A stretch of DNA of 64,000 nt from Xanthomonas arboricola. Lineage in GTDB: Bacteria > Pseudomonadota > Gammaproteobacteria > Xanthomonadales > Xanthomonadaceae. The stretch spans positions 682,001-746,000 of the forward strand of contig NZ_MIGY01000002.1 of assembly GCF_002940665.1 (NCBI RefSeq), given 5' to 3'. Below the pieces are notes generated by a model, which ran no database searches, was not told the origin of the DNA, and was given only the letters and a program-made list of their open reading frames with translations. Numbering within the stretch: position 1 is the first letter of the stretch; every line of letters starts with the position of its first letter. This document shows positions 1-8,768 of this stretch, piece by piece. The position numbers were made by a program, and so were the translations under genes.

Positions 1-69
1 GATGAACGCCGCCATGGCCAGTGCCAGCAGTGATGCCAGCGGCAGACGATCGTTACGAGGCGACCTCAC
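1..69 (-). CDS. MFS transporter, N-terminal fragment (runs off the window)
   Basis: Only 23 codons are inside the window. They start with GTG at 69, which overlaps the stop codon of the serine hydrolase gene as GTGA, a typical sign of translational coupling. The visible residues are a short basic, polar stretch followed by a hydrophobic segment (LPLASLLALAMAAF), as in the first transmembrane helix of sugar- or drug-efflux major facilitator proteins. The family assignment rests on this short piece only, so it is an inference. It would be the second gene of a hydrolase-transporter operon. Confidence 0.5.
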   Translation of the reverse strand, partial: MRSPRNDRLPLASLLALAMAAFI

Positions 70-1259
70 TGCCCTGCCCTCACTGCGGCATACACCGCAT
101 CACGCAGATCGGTGACGAAGCGGCCCGACATGCCTTCGTAGAGCGTATTGGTGAAGGCGACCACACTCAATCCTGCCGCTCGGTCCACGCACCAGGAATG
201 ACCGTAGGCTCCACCCCAACGCCAAGTCCCTGCGGACTCGGGCGATGCGGCAAGCGCGGGGTCACGCAAGACCGAGAAACCCAGCCCGAAGCCAAGCCCG
301 GGAAGATCCGGCAGGGCGGCGCCATCCGTGTGGTCGCGCGCCGCCTCCTGGATCAGCCTGTCAGGCAGCAATCGGCCGCCACCGGTACGCAAGGCTTCCA
401 GCAGCCGCAGGAAGTCACCGGCGGTCCCCACCATGCCCGCCCCACCGGAAGCAAACGCACCCGGATCGAAACCACGCGCCGGGCTGTAGGCGATGCCGAT
501 TGCACCCTCGAAGGCGGAGACGGTTTCTCCTTCCTCCAGGCGATGCGGCCGCGGCCGATCACTGACGTATGCGGTGGTCATGCGCACCACATCGGAGGTG
601 GAAAAGTCGGTGTCCGACATTGCGAGTGGCCCGGTGACCAGGGTGCGCACCGCCTCGTTCAACGGGGCATCGAGCACCCGCTCGATCAATGCACCCAGCA
701 CGTCGCTGGCCAGCGAGTAGCCCCAGGCCGTGCCGGGAACATAGAGCAAGGGCACGCTAGCGATACGACGCAGGTTTTCCTCCAGGCTGACGCCGGAGGC
801 ATCCATGCCGTCGGACACGCCGGCCAAGGCATAAGGCCCGTTTGCGTCGGGCTCGAGGAAACGGTAGCCCAGCCCCGCGGTGTGGCTCAGCAACTGCCGC
901 GCGGTCATCCGCGCGCGGCGGCCATCGGCCAGCCGTGGCTGGAAGTCGGGCAACCAACGCGCGATGTCCGCGTCGAGGTCCAGGCGACCTTGCGCGACCA
1001 GTACCAACGCAGCCGTCGACACGATGGGCTTGCTGACCGAGGCAAGACGAAACAGCGCATCCACGCGCATCGCACGGCGGCTTTCCCGGTCCGCCCAGCC
1101 GGCCGCCTGGCGATGCACCAGCTTGCCGTTGCGTGCAACCAGCACCACCGCCCCGACCAGACGCTGATCGTCCAGTGCATGCTGCACGACAGCCTCGATT
1201 CGATTGGATGACACGGAAGTGCCCAGGTCCGGATGCCGCGAAGATGGAGGCGTGCTCAT
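66..1259 (-). CDS. Serine hydrolase of the beta-lactamase / class C family (EstB-like)
   Basis: The 397-residue protein has the SxxK nucleophile motif S74-V-S-K77 inside RLASVSK and a Tyr-x-x second motif at Y181 (GYSLAS), the layout of class C beta-lactamases, DD-peptidases and EstB-type esterases. A GHSW segment near the C terminus probably takes the place of the third KTG-like box. No clear signal peptide is visible, so it is more likely a cytoplasmic esterase or peptidase-like hydrolase than a secreted beta-lactamase. It is transcribed divergently from a LysR-type gene that may control it, and is followed with a 4-base overlap by a transporter gene. The substrate cannot be read from the sequence. 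Confidence 0.85.
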   Translation of the reverse strand: MSTPPSSRHPDLGTSVSSNRIEAVVQHALDDQRLVGAVVLVARNGKLVHRQAAGWADRESRRAMRVDALFRLASVSKPIVSTAALVLVAQGRLDLDADIARWLPDFQPRLADGRRARMTARQLLSHTAGLGYRFLEPDANGPYALAGVSDGMDASGVSLEENLRRIASVPLLYVPGTAWGYSLASDVLGALIERVLDAPLNEAVRTLVTGPLAMSDTDFSTSDVVRMTTAYVSDRPRPHRLEEGETVSAFEGAIGIAYSPARGFDPGAFASGGAGMVGTAGDFLRLLEALRTGGGRLLPDRLIQEAARDHTDGAALPDLPGLGFGLGFSVLRDPALAASPESAGTWRWGGAYGHSWCVDRAAGLSVVAFTNTLYEGMSGRFVTDLRDAVYAAVRAGQ

Positions 1260-1339
1260 GGGAGTGCATTACCGGTGACTGATCCGTGCAGGTTAGACAG
1301 CCTTTGACTGCAGAAAAACCGGGGTACAGTTCCTGATTG

Positions 1340-1359
1340 TGCGGACGCTGATGTCCGCA
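1340..1359. promoter_or_regulatory. Inverted repeat in the hydrolase / LysR divergent promoter
   Basis: TGCGGAC and GTCCGCA form a perfect 7-base inverted repeat around GCTGAT. It lies just upstream of the preferred GTG start of the LysR gene (1372) and within the 112 bases separating the two divergent genes. LysR-type regulators usually bind interrupted palindromes in such intergenic regions, so this is a candidate autoregulatory operator. It could also form a hairpin in the leader. The assignment is an inference. Confidence 0.35.
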
Positions 1360-1371
1360 ATGAGGGATGCA

Positions 1372-2292
1372 GTGGACAGTCTCAGCGGGTTCGTGGTGTT
1401 CGTGCAGGTCGCCGAAACGCGCAGCTTCGTGGCAGCGGGCCGGCAGCTGGGCGTCTCCGCATCGGCGGTCGGCAAACGCGTGGCGCGGCTGGAAGAAAAG
1501 CTAGGCGTGCGTCTCTTCCATCGCAGTACGCGCAGCGTCACGCTGACTGCCGAAGGCGTGCTGCTTCTGGAGCGCAGCCGCCGCATCCTTGCCGAGATCG
1601 AGGCTGCGGAATTGGAGCTGTCGCAAGCGACTGCGACACCGCGTGGACGCCTGCGCGTCAGCCTGCCGCTGGTCAGCTCGCTGATGCTGCCGGTGCTCGC
1701 CGACTTCATGCGGCAGTACCCCGAGATCGAACTGGACCTCGATTTCAGCGAACGCATGGTCGATGTGATCGAGGACGGCTTTGACGCGGTGGTGCGCACC
1801 GGCAAGCCCAGCGATTCGCGCCTGTCGGCAAGGCGCCTTGGCCGCTTCCAGATGATGCTGGTCGCCTCGCCTCACTATCTGGCGCAACGTGGGGTGCCGC
1901 GCGTGCCCGGCGATCTGCTGCAGCATGTCTGCCTGCACTACCGCTCTCCAAACTCGGGAAAGCTGGAGACCTGGCCGCTGCGCATGCGACGTCATGACAC
2001 CGAACTGGTGCTGCCCACTGCGATGATCTGCAACAACATCGAGACGCGGGTGCATTTCGCGACACAGGGGCTGGGCATCGCCTGCCTGCCGGACTTTGCC
2101 ATTGGTGATCTGCTCGCAGACGGACGCCTGCTGCCGGTGCTGGCGGATCACGTCGAGCGGACAGGCGTATTCAATGTACTGTGGCCCGCAAGCAAGCATC
2201 CGTCACCGAAGGTGCGCGCGTTTGTCGACTTCCTCTGCTCCCGCGTGTTCCCCGACAACGCAGACACGCCGCGCAAGCGAGCCAGGCAATGA
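1372..2292 (+). CDS. LysR-type transcriptional regulator
   Basis: This 306-residue protein has an N-terminal winged helix-turn-helix (about residues 5-62, including SASAVGKRVARLEEKLGVRLF and HRSTRSVTLT) and a C-terminal periplasmic-binding-like effector domain (about 90-290). Length and layout fit the family, in the CrgA-like subgroup. In-frame codons exist at 1339 and 1360, but the GTG at 1372 is preferred: it has GAGGGA four bases upstream, gives the usual VDSLSGF beginning, and leaves the inverted repeat at 1340-1359 outside the gene. It is divergent from the serine hydrolase gene, its probable target. The effector is unknown. Confidence 0.88.
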   Translation: MDSLSGFVVFVQVAETRSFVAAGRQLGVSASAVGKRVARLEEKLGVRLFHRSTRSVTLTAEGVLLLERSRRILAEIEAAELELSQATATPRGRLRVSLPLVSSLMLPVLADFMRQYPEIELDLDFSERMVDVIEDGFDAVVRTGKPSDSRLSARRLGRFQMMLVASPHYLAQRGVPRVPGDLLQHVCLHYRSPNSGKLETWPLRMRRHDTELVLPTAMICNNIETRVHFATQGLGIACLPDFAIGDLLADGRLLPVLADHVERTGVFNVLWPASKHPSPKVRAFVDFLCSRVFPDNADTPRKRARQ

Positions 2293-2503
2293 GACGCGCA
2301 CCGACACTGCAGTGAATGGTGCCCTGCGCGCTGTGTGGAGCGCGGTGAACCAGGGGACCGGATCTCGGATGGGTGCCGTGACCATGAGCCAAGGGCCAAG
2401 CGCCATGCCGACGCACACAACATCAGCACTATCACGTTAATCGCCACTGCGCGGCCAGTCGGTTTTTTCCTGACCTGCGTGAACGAAACAGCGAGCTAAA
2501 CGT

Positions 2504-2523
2504 AGCCCGAAGCGGGCTGTTTA
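2504..2523 (+). terminator. Weak hairpin downstream of the LysR gene
   Basis: AGCCCG and CGGGCT pair around a three-base loop and are followed by GTTT. The short T tract makes it a weak intrinsic terminator candidate. It lies 212 bases past the LysR stop and directly before the candidate sigma-28 promoter of the chemoreceptor. Confidence 0.35.
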
Positions 2524-2547
2524 AGTTTCTGATCCCCGCGTCGTTAT
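2521..2547 (+). promoter_or_regulatory. Candidate sigma-28 (FliA) promoter of the chemoreceptor gene
   Basis: TTAAGTTT is followed after exactly 11 bases by GTCGTTAT. The enterobacterial sigma-28 consensus is TAAAGTTT-N11-GCCGATAA, so the -35 element matches at 7 of 8 positions and the -10 at 5 of 8. The start codon at 2625 lies 78 bases downstream. Chemoreceptor genes are classic class III flagellar genes, which supports the reading. No transcript data are available here. Confidence 0.45.
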
Positions 2548-2624
2548 CACGTTGCCGAGGCATTCACGCGAACATCGTGCGGCCTGCCAGCCGGTGCTAC
2601 CCACTGGACATGAGGACGACCCGC

Positions 2625-4883
2625 ATGAGTTCCTATTTGCAACGCTATAACGTCGGGCGCCGTCTCGGCCTCGCCTTCGGAATCCTGATTCTGCTGTCGA
2701 GCCTGCTGGTGGCGACGGGCCTGGTCACCATGGCCAATGCAAGGCAGCAATTCGATTTCATCGTGCTCGATCGCATGGCCAAGATCCAGATCGGCAATGG
2801 CATGCTGGATGCCAACTCATCGATCCTGATCGCGCTGGGCACCTATGCCATGGCCACCAGCGATGAACTCAACAACGAAGCGCTGACCACCATCAAGGCG
2901 CAGCGCCAGCGCTACAACGAGTTGCGTGCCAAGCTCGATACGCTGCCCAGCTCCGAGGAAGGTCGCAAGATTCGCGCCGAGATGGATGCGCGACGTGCCA
3001 TCTCGGGCAAGATCAACGACCAGGTCATGATACTTGCCGCTAGAAACGATAATGCGCCAGCTCAGGCCTTGCTCAGCGAAAAGGCGCGCCCGGCGACGAT
3101 GGCATGGCAGGACAAGATCCGCGAGCTGGTGACGCGTCAGGAAAACCAGAGCCAGCAAGCCTATGCCGACGCAGTGGCGTCGATGAACCGCGGCAAGCTG
3201 CTGATCATCTCCGGTGGCGTTGCCGTGGTGGTGATCAGCAGCCTGCTTGCCTGGCTCATCACCCGCAGCCTGACCCTGCCGCTCGCACGCGCAACCAAGG
3301 CCGCAGAGGCGATTGCCAACGGCCAGCTGGACAATGACGTGGAAAGCGACGCCAAGGATGAAACCGGCCGTCTGTTGCGCGCGATGCGTGGCATGCAGAG
3401 GCAGCTGCAATCCTTGCTCGACGCGCAGAGCGACATGGCCAGACGCCACGATGATGGCCAGACCAGTTTCCGCATCGATGCCGCGGCGTTTCCTGGCGAC
3501 TATGGCCGCATGGCCAAGGACACCAATACGCTGGTGGCGTCGCATCTGGCGGTGCAGACCAACCTGGCACGCATCATGGGACGCTACGCCGTCGGCGACC
3601 TCAGCGAGAGCATGGACCGCCTGCCCGGCGAGAAGGCGGTGCTGACGCAGACCATGGACGAGGTGAAGGCGAACCTGTCTGCGATGAACCGCGAGATCAA
3701 GCAACTGGCGCAATCCGCAGCCAACGGCGACTTCAGTGCACGCGGCGATGCCGAGCGTTTCCAGTACGACTTCCATGTGATGGTCGACAGCCTAAACCAG
3801 CTCATGGCCACTGCCGACGGCAACCTGCAATCGCTGTCGTCGCTGCTGCAATCCATCGCCGCAGGCGATCTCACCGCGCGGATGACCGGCGAGTTCAAGG
3901 GCGTGTTTGCGCAGATGCGTGACGACGCCAACGCCACTGCCGCGCAGCTGGCAGAGATTGTCGGCCGTATCCAGCACTCGGCCGTGTCGATCAATTCTGC
4001 CGCCAGCGAAATCGCGGCAGGTAATCAGGATCTGTCGCAGCGCACCGAGCAGCAGGCGGCCAACCTGGAAGAAACCGCCGCGTCGATGGAAGAGCTGACC
4101 TCCACCGTGCGCCAGAATGCCGAACACGCCCGTCAGGCCAATCAGTTGGCGATCGGTGCGGCGGGTGTGGCATCGCAAGGCGGCGAGATCGTGAGCAAGG
4201 TCGTGGGCACCATGGCCGGTATCGAGGCCTCGTCCAAGAAGATTGCCGACATCATCTCCGTCATCGACGGGATCTCGTTCCAGACCAATATCCTGGCCTT
4301 GAATGCGGCGGTGGAAGCGGCACGTGCCGGCGAACAAGGCCGCGGCTTCGCGGTGGTCGCGTCGGAAGTCCGCACTCTCGCCCAACGCTCCACCGCTGCG
4401 GCGAAGGAGATCAAGAGCCTGATCGACGATTCGGTCGAACGGGTCGCCGAAGGCTCGACGCTGGTGCATACGGCGGGTTCCACGATGGCCGAGATCGTGG
4501 CCAGCGTGCAGCGCGTGACCGACATCATGGGCGAGATTTCTGCGGCATCGCAGGAACAGTCGGCCGGCATCGAACAGGTCAATACCACCGTGACGCAGAT
4601 GGACGAAACCACGCAGCAAAACGCAGCGCTGGTGGAAGAAGCCACCGCCGCTGCACGCTCGATGGAAGAACAGGCCGTGCAGCTGACGCAGGCAGTGTCG
4701 GTGTTCAAGATCAGCGAGGGCAGCACGCACCCGACGCGTTCGGCAACGCCGGTTGCAGCAAGGCTCAGCCAAATTGCGGGCCGACCTGTCGCGGTCAAAC
4801 GCCCGCTACGCCAGGCACCTGCAACGAACCGGGCGGTGGCCGCAGGCGCTTTGCACGATGCAACCGACTGGCAGGAATTCTGA
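2625..4883 (+). CDS. Methyl-accepting chemotaxis protein
   Basis: The 752-residue chemoreceptor has TM1 at about residues 14-37, a periplasmic ligand domain of roughly 150 residues in the four-helix-bundle style, TM2 at about 190-212 ([16 protein letters not shown]), a HAMP domain and further HAMP-like repeats, then the long cytoplasmic coiled coil. The signalling hairpin tip is intact ([19 protein letters not shown]) and binds CheA and CheW. The protein ends in DWQEF, which resembles the NWETF tail that tethers CheR and CheB, so it is probably a high-abundance receptor that helps methylate others. The ATG at 2625 is chosen because GAGGAC lies ahead of it; ATG 2610 is an alternative. Ligand unknown. 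Confidence 0.93.
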   Translation: MSSYLQRYNVGRRLGLAFGILILLSSLLVATGLVTMANARQQFDFIVLDRMAKIQIGNGMLDANSSILIALGTYAMATSDELNNEALTTIKAQRQRYNELRAKLDTLPSSEEGRKIRAEMDARRAISGKINDQVMILAARNDNAPAQALLSEKARPATMAWQDKIRELVTRQENQSQQAYADAVASMNRGKLLIISGGVAVVVISSLLAWLITRSLTLPLARATKAAEAIANGQLDNDVESDAKDETGRLLRAMRGMQRQLQSLLDAQSDMARRHDDGQTSFRIDAAAFPGDYGRMAKDTNTLVASHLAVQTNLARIMGRYAVGDLSESMDRLPGEKAVLTQTMDEVKANLSAMNREIKQLAQSAANGDFSARGDAERFQYDFHVMVDSLNQLMATADGNLQSLSSLLQSIAAGDLTARMTGEFKGVFAQMRDDANATAAQLAEIVGRIQHSAVSINSAASEIAAGNQDLSQRTEQQAANLEETAASMEELTSTVRQNAEHARQANQLAIGAAGVASQGGEIVSKVVGTMAGIEASSKKIADIISVIDGISFQTNILALNAAVEAARAGEQGRGFAVVASEVRTLAQRSTAAAKEIKSLIDDSVERVAEGSTLVHTAGSTMAEIVASVQRVTDIMGEISAASQEQSAGIEQVNTTVTQMDETTQQNAALVEEATAAARSMEEQAVQLTQAVSVFKISEGSTHPTRSATPVAARLSQIAGRPVAVKRPLRQAPATNRAVAAGALHDATDWQEF

Positions 4884-4900
4884 TCTCCCGCATCGCAAAT

Positions 4901-4930
4901 GGCCCGGCTAGTCCGGGCCGTTTGCTTTCG
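4901..4930 (+). terminator. Rho-independent terminator after the chemoreceptor
   Basis: GGCCCGG and CCGGGCC form a perfect 7-base stem around CTAGT, followed by GTTTGCTTT. It starts 17 bases after the stop codon of the chemoreceptor gene. Confidence 0.75.
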
Positions 4931-5075
4931 AGAAGCGATGGACTCTGCAGTTAACCCGCGCGCCAACGCGATCTGTCACTGGATGTGCGAGCGAACGTAC
5001 TGCGTGCCCCTGACTGACCATCGGGCGCTGCATTGTCCGTCGACGCGCCTTGGCAGATTGCAGGCACCCTGCCCG

Positions 5076-6137
5076 CTAGCCCAGCTGCGCCCGCGCCGTA
5101 TCCAGAGTGGTCATGATCTGGATCACTTCATCAAGTGGATGGAGCGGAGATTCCTTGCGCCCTTCCCCGATATAACGCGCGGCGGCTGTCGCTTGCCACG
5201 ACAGGCCCGCGTAGCCGCTGATGCCGGTTGGATCCGTCCACACTGCGGGCGTGCCGACATTGTCGTTGCCGACCAGGCTCAGCGCGGTCGGATTATGGAA
5301 TTCGCCAGCCAGGTCGATGCGGCCCCGGCCGCCGGTGACATAGGCCAGGGAGCTGCTGCGGGCCACGATGGAACTGATCAGGGTGGATTGCGCGGTGCCG
5401 CCATGCGACAGCACCATGGTCGAAAACGCATCCACGCCGGTGTCGGTCAGCGCGCCAGTCGTCGCGATCGCGGTTGGCGCGCCCAGGATCATCGAGGAAA
5501 ACTGCACCGTATACACGCCCAGATCCAGCAGCGCGCCACCGCCGAGCGCGGGATTGCGCTGGCGGTGCGCCGCATCGTCAGGGCCACGTTGACTCAGATC
5601 GGCAAACACATGGCGAAGCTCGCCCAGCACGCCATCGGCCAGCAGTCGCCGCAGCACCGAGGTATGCGGCAGGTAGCGGCTCCACATGGCCTCCATCAGG
5701 AACAGACCGCGCTGCCGCGCTTCCTGTACCAGCACGCGCGCGTCGTCGGCGCGCGTGGTCATGGGCTTTTCGATCAGCACATGTTTGCCCGCGCGCAGCG
5801 CCAGCAGGCCCTGCTGCAGATGTGCGCTGTGCGGTGTGGCGATATAGACGATGTCGACATCGCGGTCCTCGACCAGCGCCTCGTAGCTGCCATAGGCGCG
5901 CTGCATCGCCCAAGTGCCTGCAAAGGCCTCGGCATGCGCACGCGTACGCGAAGCCACTGCGAACGGCTGTTGCCTGGTATGGCTGCGCAATGCGCTCACG
6001 AACGCGGAGGCGATCGATCCCGGCCCAAGTACACCCCATCGCAACGACGGCTCGCCCCGCCCCGGCAGAAACAGCTCGGGCTCGGGAAACACGGTTGGCG
6101 CCATGCGCGTGGCCTCCTGGGTAGCATGTGCGTGCAT
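5076..6137 (-). CDS. Gfo/Idh/MocA family NAD(P)-dependent oxidoreductase
   Basis: The 353-residue protein begins with a Rossmann fold (RWGVLGPGSIASAF, with the GxGxxA pattern) followed by the family signature KHVLIEKPMT, whose EKP lysine is the usual catalytic or substrate-binding lysine. The C-terminal half is the alpha/beta sheet domain of the glucose-fructose oxidoreductase family. These enzymes oxidise or reduce sugars, inositols or dihydrodiols; the substrate is not evident. An internal ATG at 6104 (MAPTVF) is an alternative start. It stands alone on the minus strand, convergent with the chemoreceptor and divergent from the glycan cassette at 6431. Confidence 0.88.
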   Translation of the reverse strand: MHAHATQEATRMAPTVFPEPELFLPGRGEPSLRWGVLGPGSIASAFVSALRSHTRQQPFAVASRTRAHAEAFAGTWAMQRAYGSYEALVEDRDVDIVYIATPHSAHLQQGLLALRAGKHVLIEKPMTTRADDARVLVQEARQRGLFLMEAMWSRYLPHTSVLRRLLADGVLGELRHVFADLSQRGPDDAAHRQRNPALGGGALLDLGVYTVQFSSMILGAPTAIATTGALTDTGVDAFSTMVLSHGGTAQSTLISSIVARSSSLAYVTGGRGRIDLAGEFHNPTALSLVGNDNVGTPAVWTDPTGISGYAGLSWQATAAARYIGEGRKESPLHPLDEVIQIMTTLDTARAQLG

Positions 6138-6430
6138 CCTAGCAAAGCGGGATTGGCGTTCCTGGCGATGCCAGCTTGCGCAGCGTATAGAACGGTTCGG
6201 GTGGATCGCGGCAGGCTCGGCGTGCAGCCCTTTCTACGGCGCAGCCGAAGACGCGCTTAGAGTACGCACGCAGAAGCTCCGGCGCATCGGCATGGCTGCG
6301 GAGGGCGATATGGGCCATCCGGCCGCGCCACGATCGGCACCCTGGTGTCCGCAATGCGCGTGCACTTCTGTCCGCTTTGCCCGCCTGACGCGTCACACGC
6401 CATGCACTGTGCGCTGCTTAGTTTGTTCCG

Positions 6431-7426
6431 ATGAGCGCACGTATTTTATCGAACACCGTTGCCTTGGCATCGAACACGGCTTCAGTCCTGGGCGACGGAC
6501 TCAAGCATTCGATTGCGGACAGGTGGCTCAGGACACACCCGACCCTGCCACTCCCCGGGCGCGGTCACACAATAGAACGCTGGCAGACGCTTGCCGATAT
6601 CGGCGCAGAAGATCTATGCGTGGCGAAGTTTCTGGAAGCACATTACGACGCGCAAGCCATCTGCGCCGATCTTGGCGTGGACATCATGACGCCGCCCCAG
6701 CGTTGGGCCGTGTGGGCGGCTGAGCCTCCCGGCTCCGACATGCGTTTTTCCGGGCAGGCGCTCGACGGCACCAAGGCATGGTGTTCCGGTGCCACGCAAG
6801 TGACGCATGCCCTGGTAACAACGCGTCATGCAGGCGCCAGTTGCCTGTTTGCCGTGGCCCTGGATCAACCCGGCATAAAGATCGACAGCAGTGCGTGGCA
6901 GGCGGTGGGCATGCAAGGCATCGAGACAGCCAATGTGCGCTTCTGCGGTACGCCAGCGCGGCAGATTGGTGCGGGCGATGCGTATCTGACCCGGCCTGGC
7001 TTCTGGCACGGAGGCGCCGGCATCGCCGCGTGCTGGTTCGGTGCAAGCGTTGTGGTCGCCGATGTGCTGCGCGCCTCTGCACGCCTGAGCAAAGATCCGC
7101 ATGCGGCGGCGCATCTGGGTGCCATCGATGCAGGTCTGGCATCTGCGGCTGCGTTGTTGCGTCAGCTGGCCTTGCGCATCGATGCACAGCCGGAGCAGGC
7201 GCATGTGCGTGGCGTACTGCAGGTGCGCAGCGTGGTCGATGCGGTCGCACGCGACACGCTGGATCGGGTCGCCCGCGCCCTGGGACCGGGGCCTCTATGC
7301 GGCAACCGCGCACACGCGCAGCGATGTGCCGATTTGTCGGTGTTCATTCGGCAGCATCATGCAGAACGCGACCTGCAAGCGTTGGGCGAGTTATGCCAGC
7401 AGGAGGCGCTGTCTTGGAGGATCTAG
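6431..7426 (+). CDS. Acyl-CoA dehydrogenase-like flavoprotein, first gene of a glycan cassette
   Basis: The 331-residue protein shows acyl-CoA dehydrogenase features: a flavin-binding middle segment (WAAEPPGSDMRFSG and GTKAWCSGATQVTHALV) and a helical C-terminal domain. It is shorter than the usual 380-400 residues and I could not locate the catalytic glutamate, so it may act on an unusual substrate or have lost classic activity. The next gene overlaps it, and the partners (deacetylase, methyltransferase, glycosyltransferase) suggest that it works on an acyl group or amine of a glycan rather than in beta-oxidation. The ATG at 6431 gives the full N-terminal region. Confidence 0.75.
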   Translation: MSARILSNTVALASNTASVLGDGLKHSIADRWLRTHPTLPLPGRGHTIERWQTLADIGAEDLCVAKFLEAHYDAQAICADLGVDIMTPPQRWAVWAAEPPGSDMRFSGQALDGTKAWCSGATQVTHALVTTRHAGASCLFAVALDQPGIKIDSSAWQAVGMQGIETANVRFCGTPARQIGAGDAYLTRPGFWHGGAGIAACWFGASVVVADVLRASARLSKDPHAAAHLGAIDAGLASAAALLRQLALRIDAQPEQAHVRGVLQVRSVVDAVARDTLDRVARALGPGPLCGNRAHAQRCADLSVFIRQHHAERDLQALGELCQQEALSWRI

Positions 7427-8175
7427 CCGGACAGCCCATCCAGGGCATGGGGACGACGGAAGCCACTTGGCGCGCTGCACCGTGTCTCATTGAGTTGCCA
7501 CGCGCCACGCTGTCGCAACTGCTGCAAGGCAGCCAGCGCCTGGTGGTAGTGGCCCCGCACCCGGACGATGAGGTGCTTGGATGTGGCGGTTTGATTGCCG
7601 CCGCGCGTGTCGCAGGTGTACCGGTGCTGATCATTGCGCTGACCGACGGGGAGCAGGCTTATCCGGACGAACCCGGCTGGTATCCACAGGTGCTGGGTCC
7701 GGCGCGGCGCCTGGAACTGCAAGCGGCCGCGCAGCAGTTGGGTGTATTGCCTGGTGCATTGACCCATCTCGCATTGGGCGATGGCGCGCTGGCGGCATGC
7801 GAAGCGCACATGGCAGAAGCCATCGGCGATCTGATCACTGCGCAGGACACGGTGCTGGTGACCTGGGAGCGCGATGGTCATCCGGATCATGAGGCGGCGG
7901 CGCGTGCGACCTCTGCCGCATGCAAGGCGCAGTCTGCGCGGTGCCTGCAATATCCGGTATGGGCGTGGCATTGGTCGCATCCGGACGATGGGGTGTTTGC
8001 CGATGGTACTGCCCTGCGCCTTGATCTATCGCCTGCGGTGCAGAGCGCCAAGCAACGCGCCATCACGTGCTTTTCGACGCAGTTGGGCGATTGCACGCCG
8101 GCTGTCGCAGAACCGATTCTGCCGCCATCGGTGCTGGAGCGCTTCGCTCGGCCGTTTGAGGTATTCATCCGATGA
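7414..8175 (+). CDS. PIG-L family deacetylase
   Basis: This LmbE/PIG-L zinc hydrolase removes acetyl groups from N-acetylglucosamine-like sugars. The metal site is visible as H49-P-D-D-E53 (APHPDDEVLG) and the downstream HPDHE segment that supplies the third ligand. With the chosen start it has 253 residues. That start is TTG at 7414, because AGGAGG at 7401-7406 sits eight bases upstream; an ATG at 7393 lies ahead of this ribosome site and one at 7447 is poorly placed. The gene overlaps the end of the dehydrogenase-like gene and its own stop overlaps the methyltransferase start by four bases, so the cassette is probably translated as a unit. Confidence 0.88.
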   Translation: MEDLAGQPIQGMGTTEATWRAAPCLIELPRATLSQLLQGSQRLVVVAPHPDDEVLGCGGLIAAARVAGVPVLIIALTDGEQAYPDEPGWYPQVLGPARRLELQAAAQQLGVLPGALTHLALGDGALAACEAHMAEAIGDLITAQDTVLVTWERDGHPDHEAAARATSAACKAQSARCLQYPVWAWHWSHPDDGVFADGTALRLDLSPAVQSAKQRAITCFSTQLGDCTPAVAEPILPPSVLERFARPFEVFIR

Positions 8176-8768
8176 CCGCGCTGAGCGCTGAGCATTTTGA
8201 GCAGATATATGCCGATGAAGATCCGTTCGGCTATCGCTCGCGCTGGTACGAGCAGCGTAAACGCGACATTCTGCTCGGCGCCTTGCCCTACCCCAGATTT
8301 GCGCGCGGCTGGGAATTTGGATGTTCCAACGGCGAATTGACCGCGCAGTTGGCGCTGCGCTGCGACATGCTGCTGGCGACGGATCTATCGCAGCAGGCGG
8401 TGGATTTGGCGAGCGCGCGCGTCCAGGCACTGCCTTCGGTCTCGCTGCAGCAGGCCGCACATCCGTTGGACTGGCCGCAAGGTCTGTTCGACCTGATCGT
8501 TTTCAGTGAGGTGGGCTATTACCTGGACGATCCGGATTTTAAAAAAACCGTCGCGCTGTTCGCCCGCTCGCTCACTGCCAGGGGCTGTCTGGTGGCCTGT
8601 CACTGGCGACATGATTTCAATGGCGCATTGCGCAGTGCCGAACAGGTCCATGGCGCGCTGGACCAGGGACTGGTAATGGACACGCTGTGCTCCTATCAGG
8701 ACGCGGACTTCGTGTTGCAGGCTTGGATGTCAGGGCCGTCGATTGCGCAACAGGAGCAGCTGCGATGA
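8172..8768 (+). CDS. SAM-dependent methyltransferase, NodS-like
   Basis: The 198-residue class I methyltransferase has motif I as WEFGCSNGELT (about residues 49-59), an acidic strand end (LLATDLSQQAV), and the post-motif LFDLIVFSEVGYYLDD. The N-terminal signature DPFGYRSRWYEQRKRD resembles NodS, the rhizobial enzyme that N-methylates the deacetylated glucosamine of Nod factor. That resemblance is a reading by eye. The gene overlaps its neighbours as ATGA at both ends. Together with the deacetylase in front and the glycosyltransferase behind, N-methylation of a freed amine on a sugar is the most natural guess. Confidence 0.82.
   Translation: MTALSAEHFEQIYADEDPFGYRSRWYEQRKRDILLGALPYPRFARGWEFGCSNGELTAQLALRCDMLLATDLSQQAVDLASARVQALPSVSLQQAAHPLDWPQGLFDLIVFSEVGYYLDDPDFKKTVALFARSLTARGCLVACHWRHDFNGALRSAEQVHGALDQGLVMDTLCSYQDADFVLQAWMSGPSIAQQEQLR

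Noticed and set aside
4899-6260. 453-codon plus-strand frame opposite the Gfo/Idh/MocA gene
   Set aside because: Antisense of a clear oxidoreductase, starts in a terminator, no motif.
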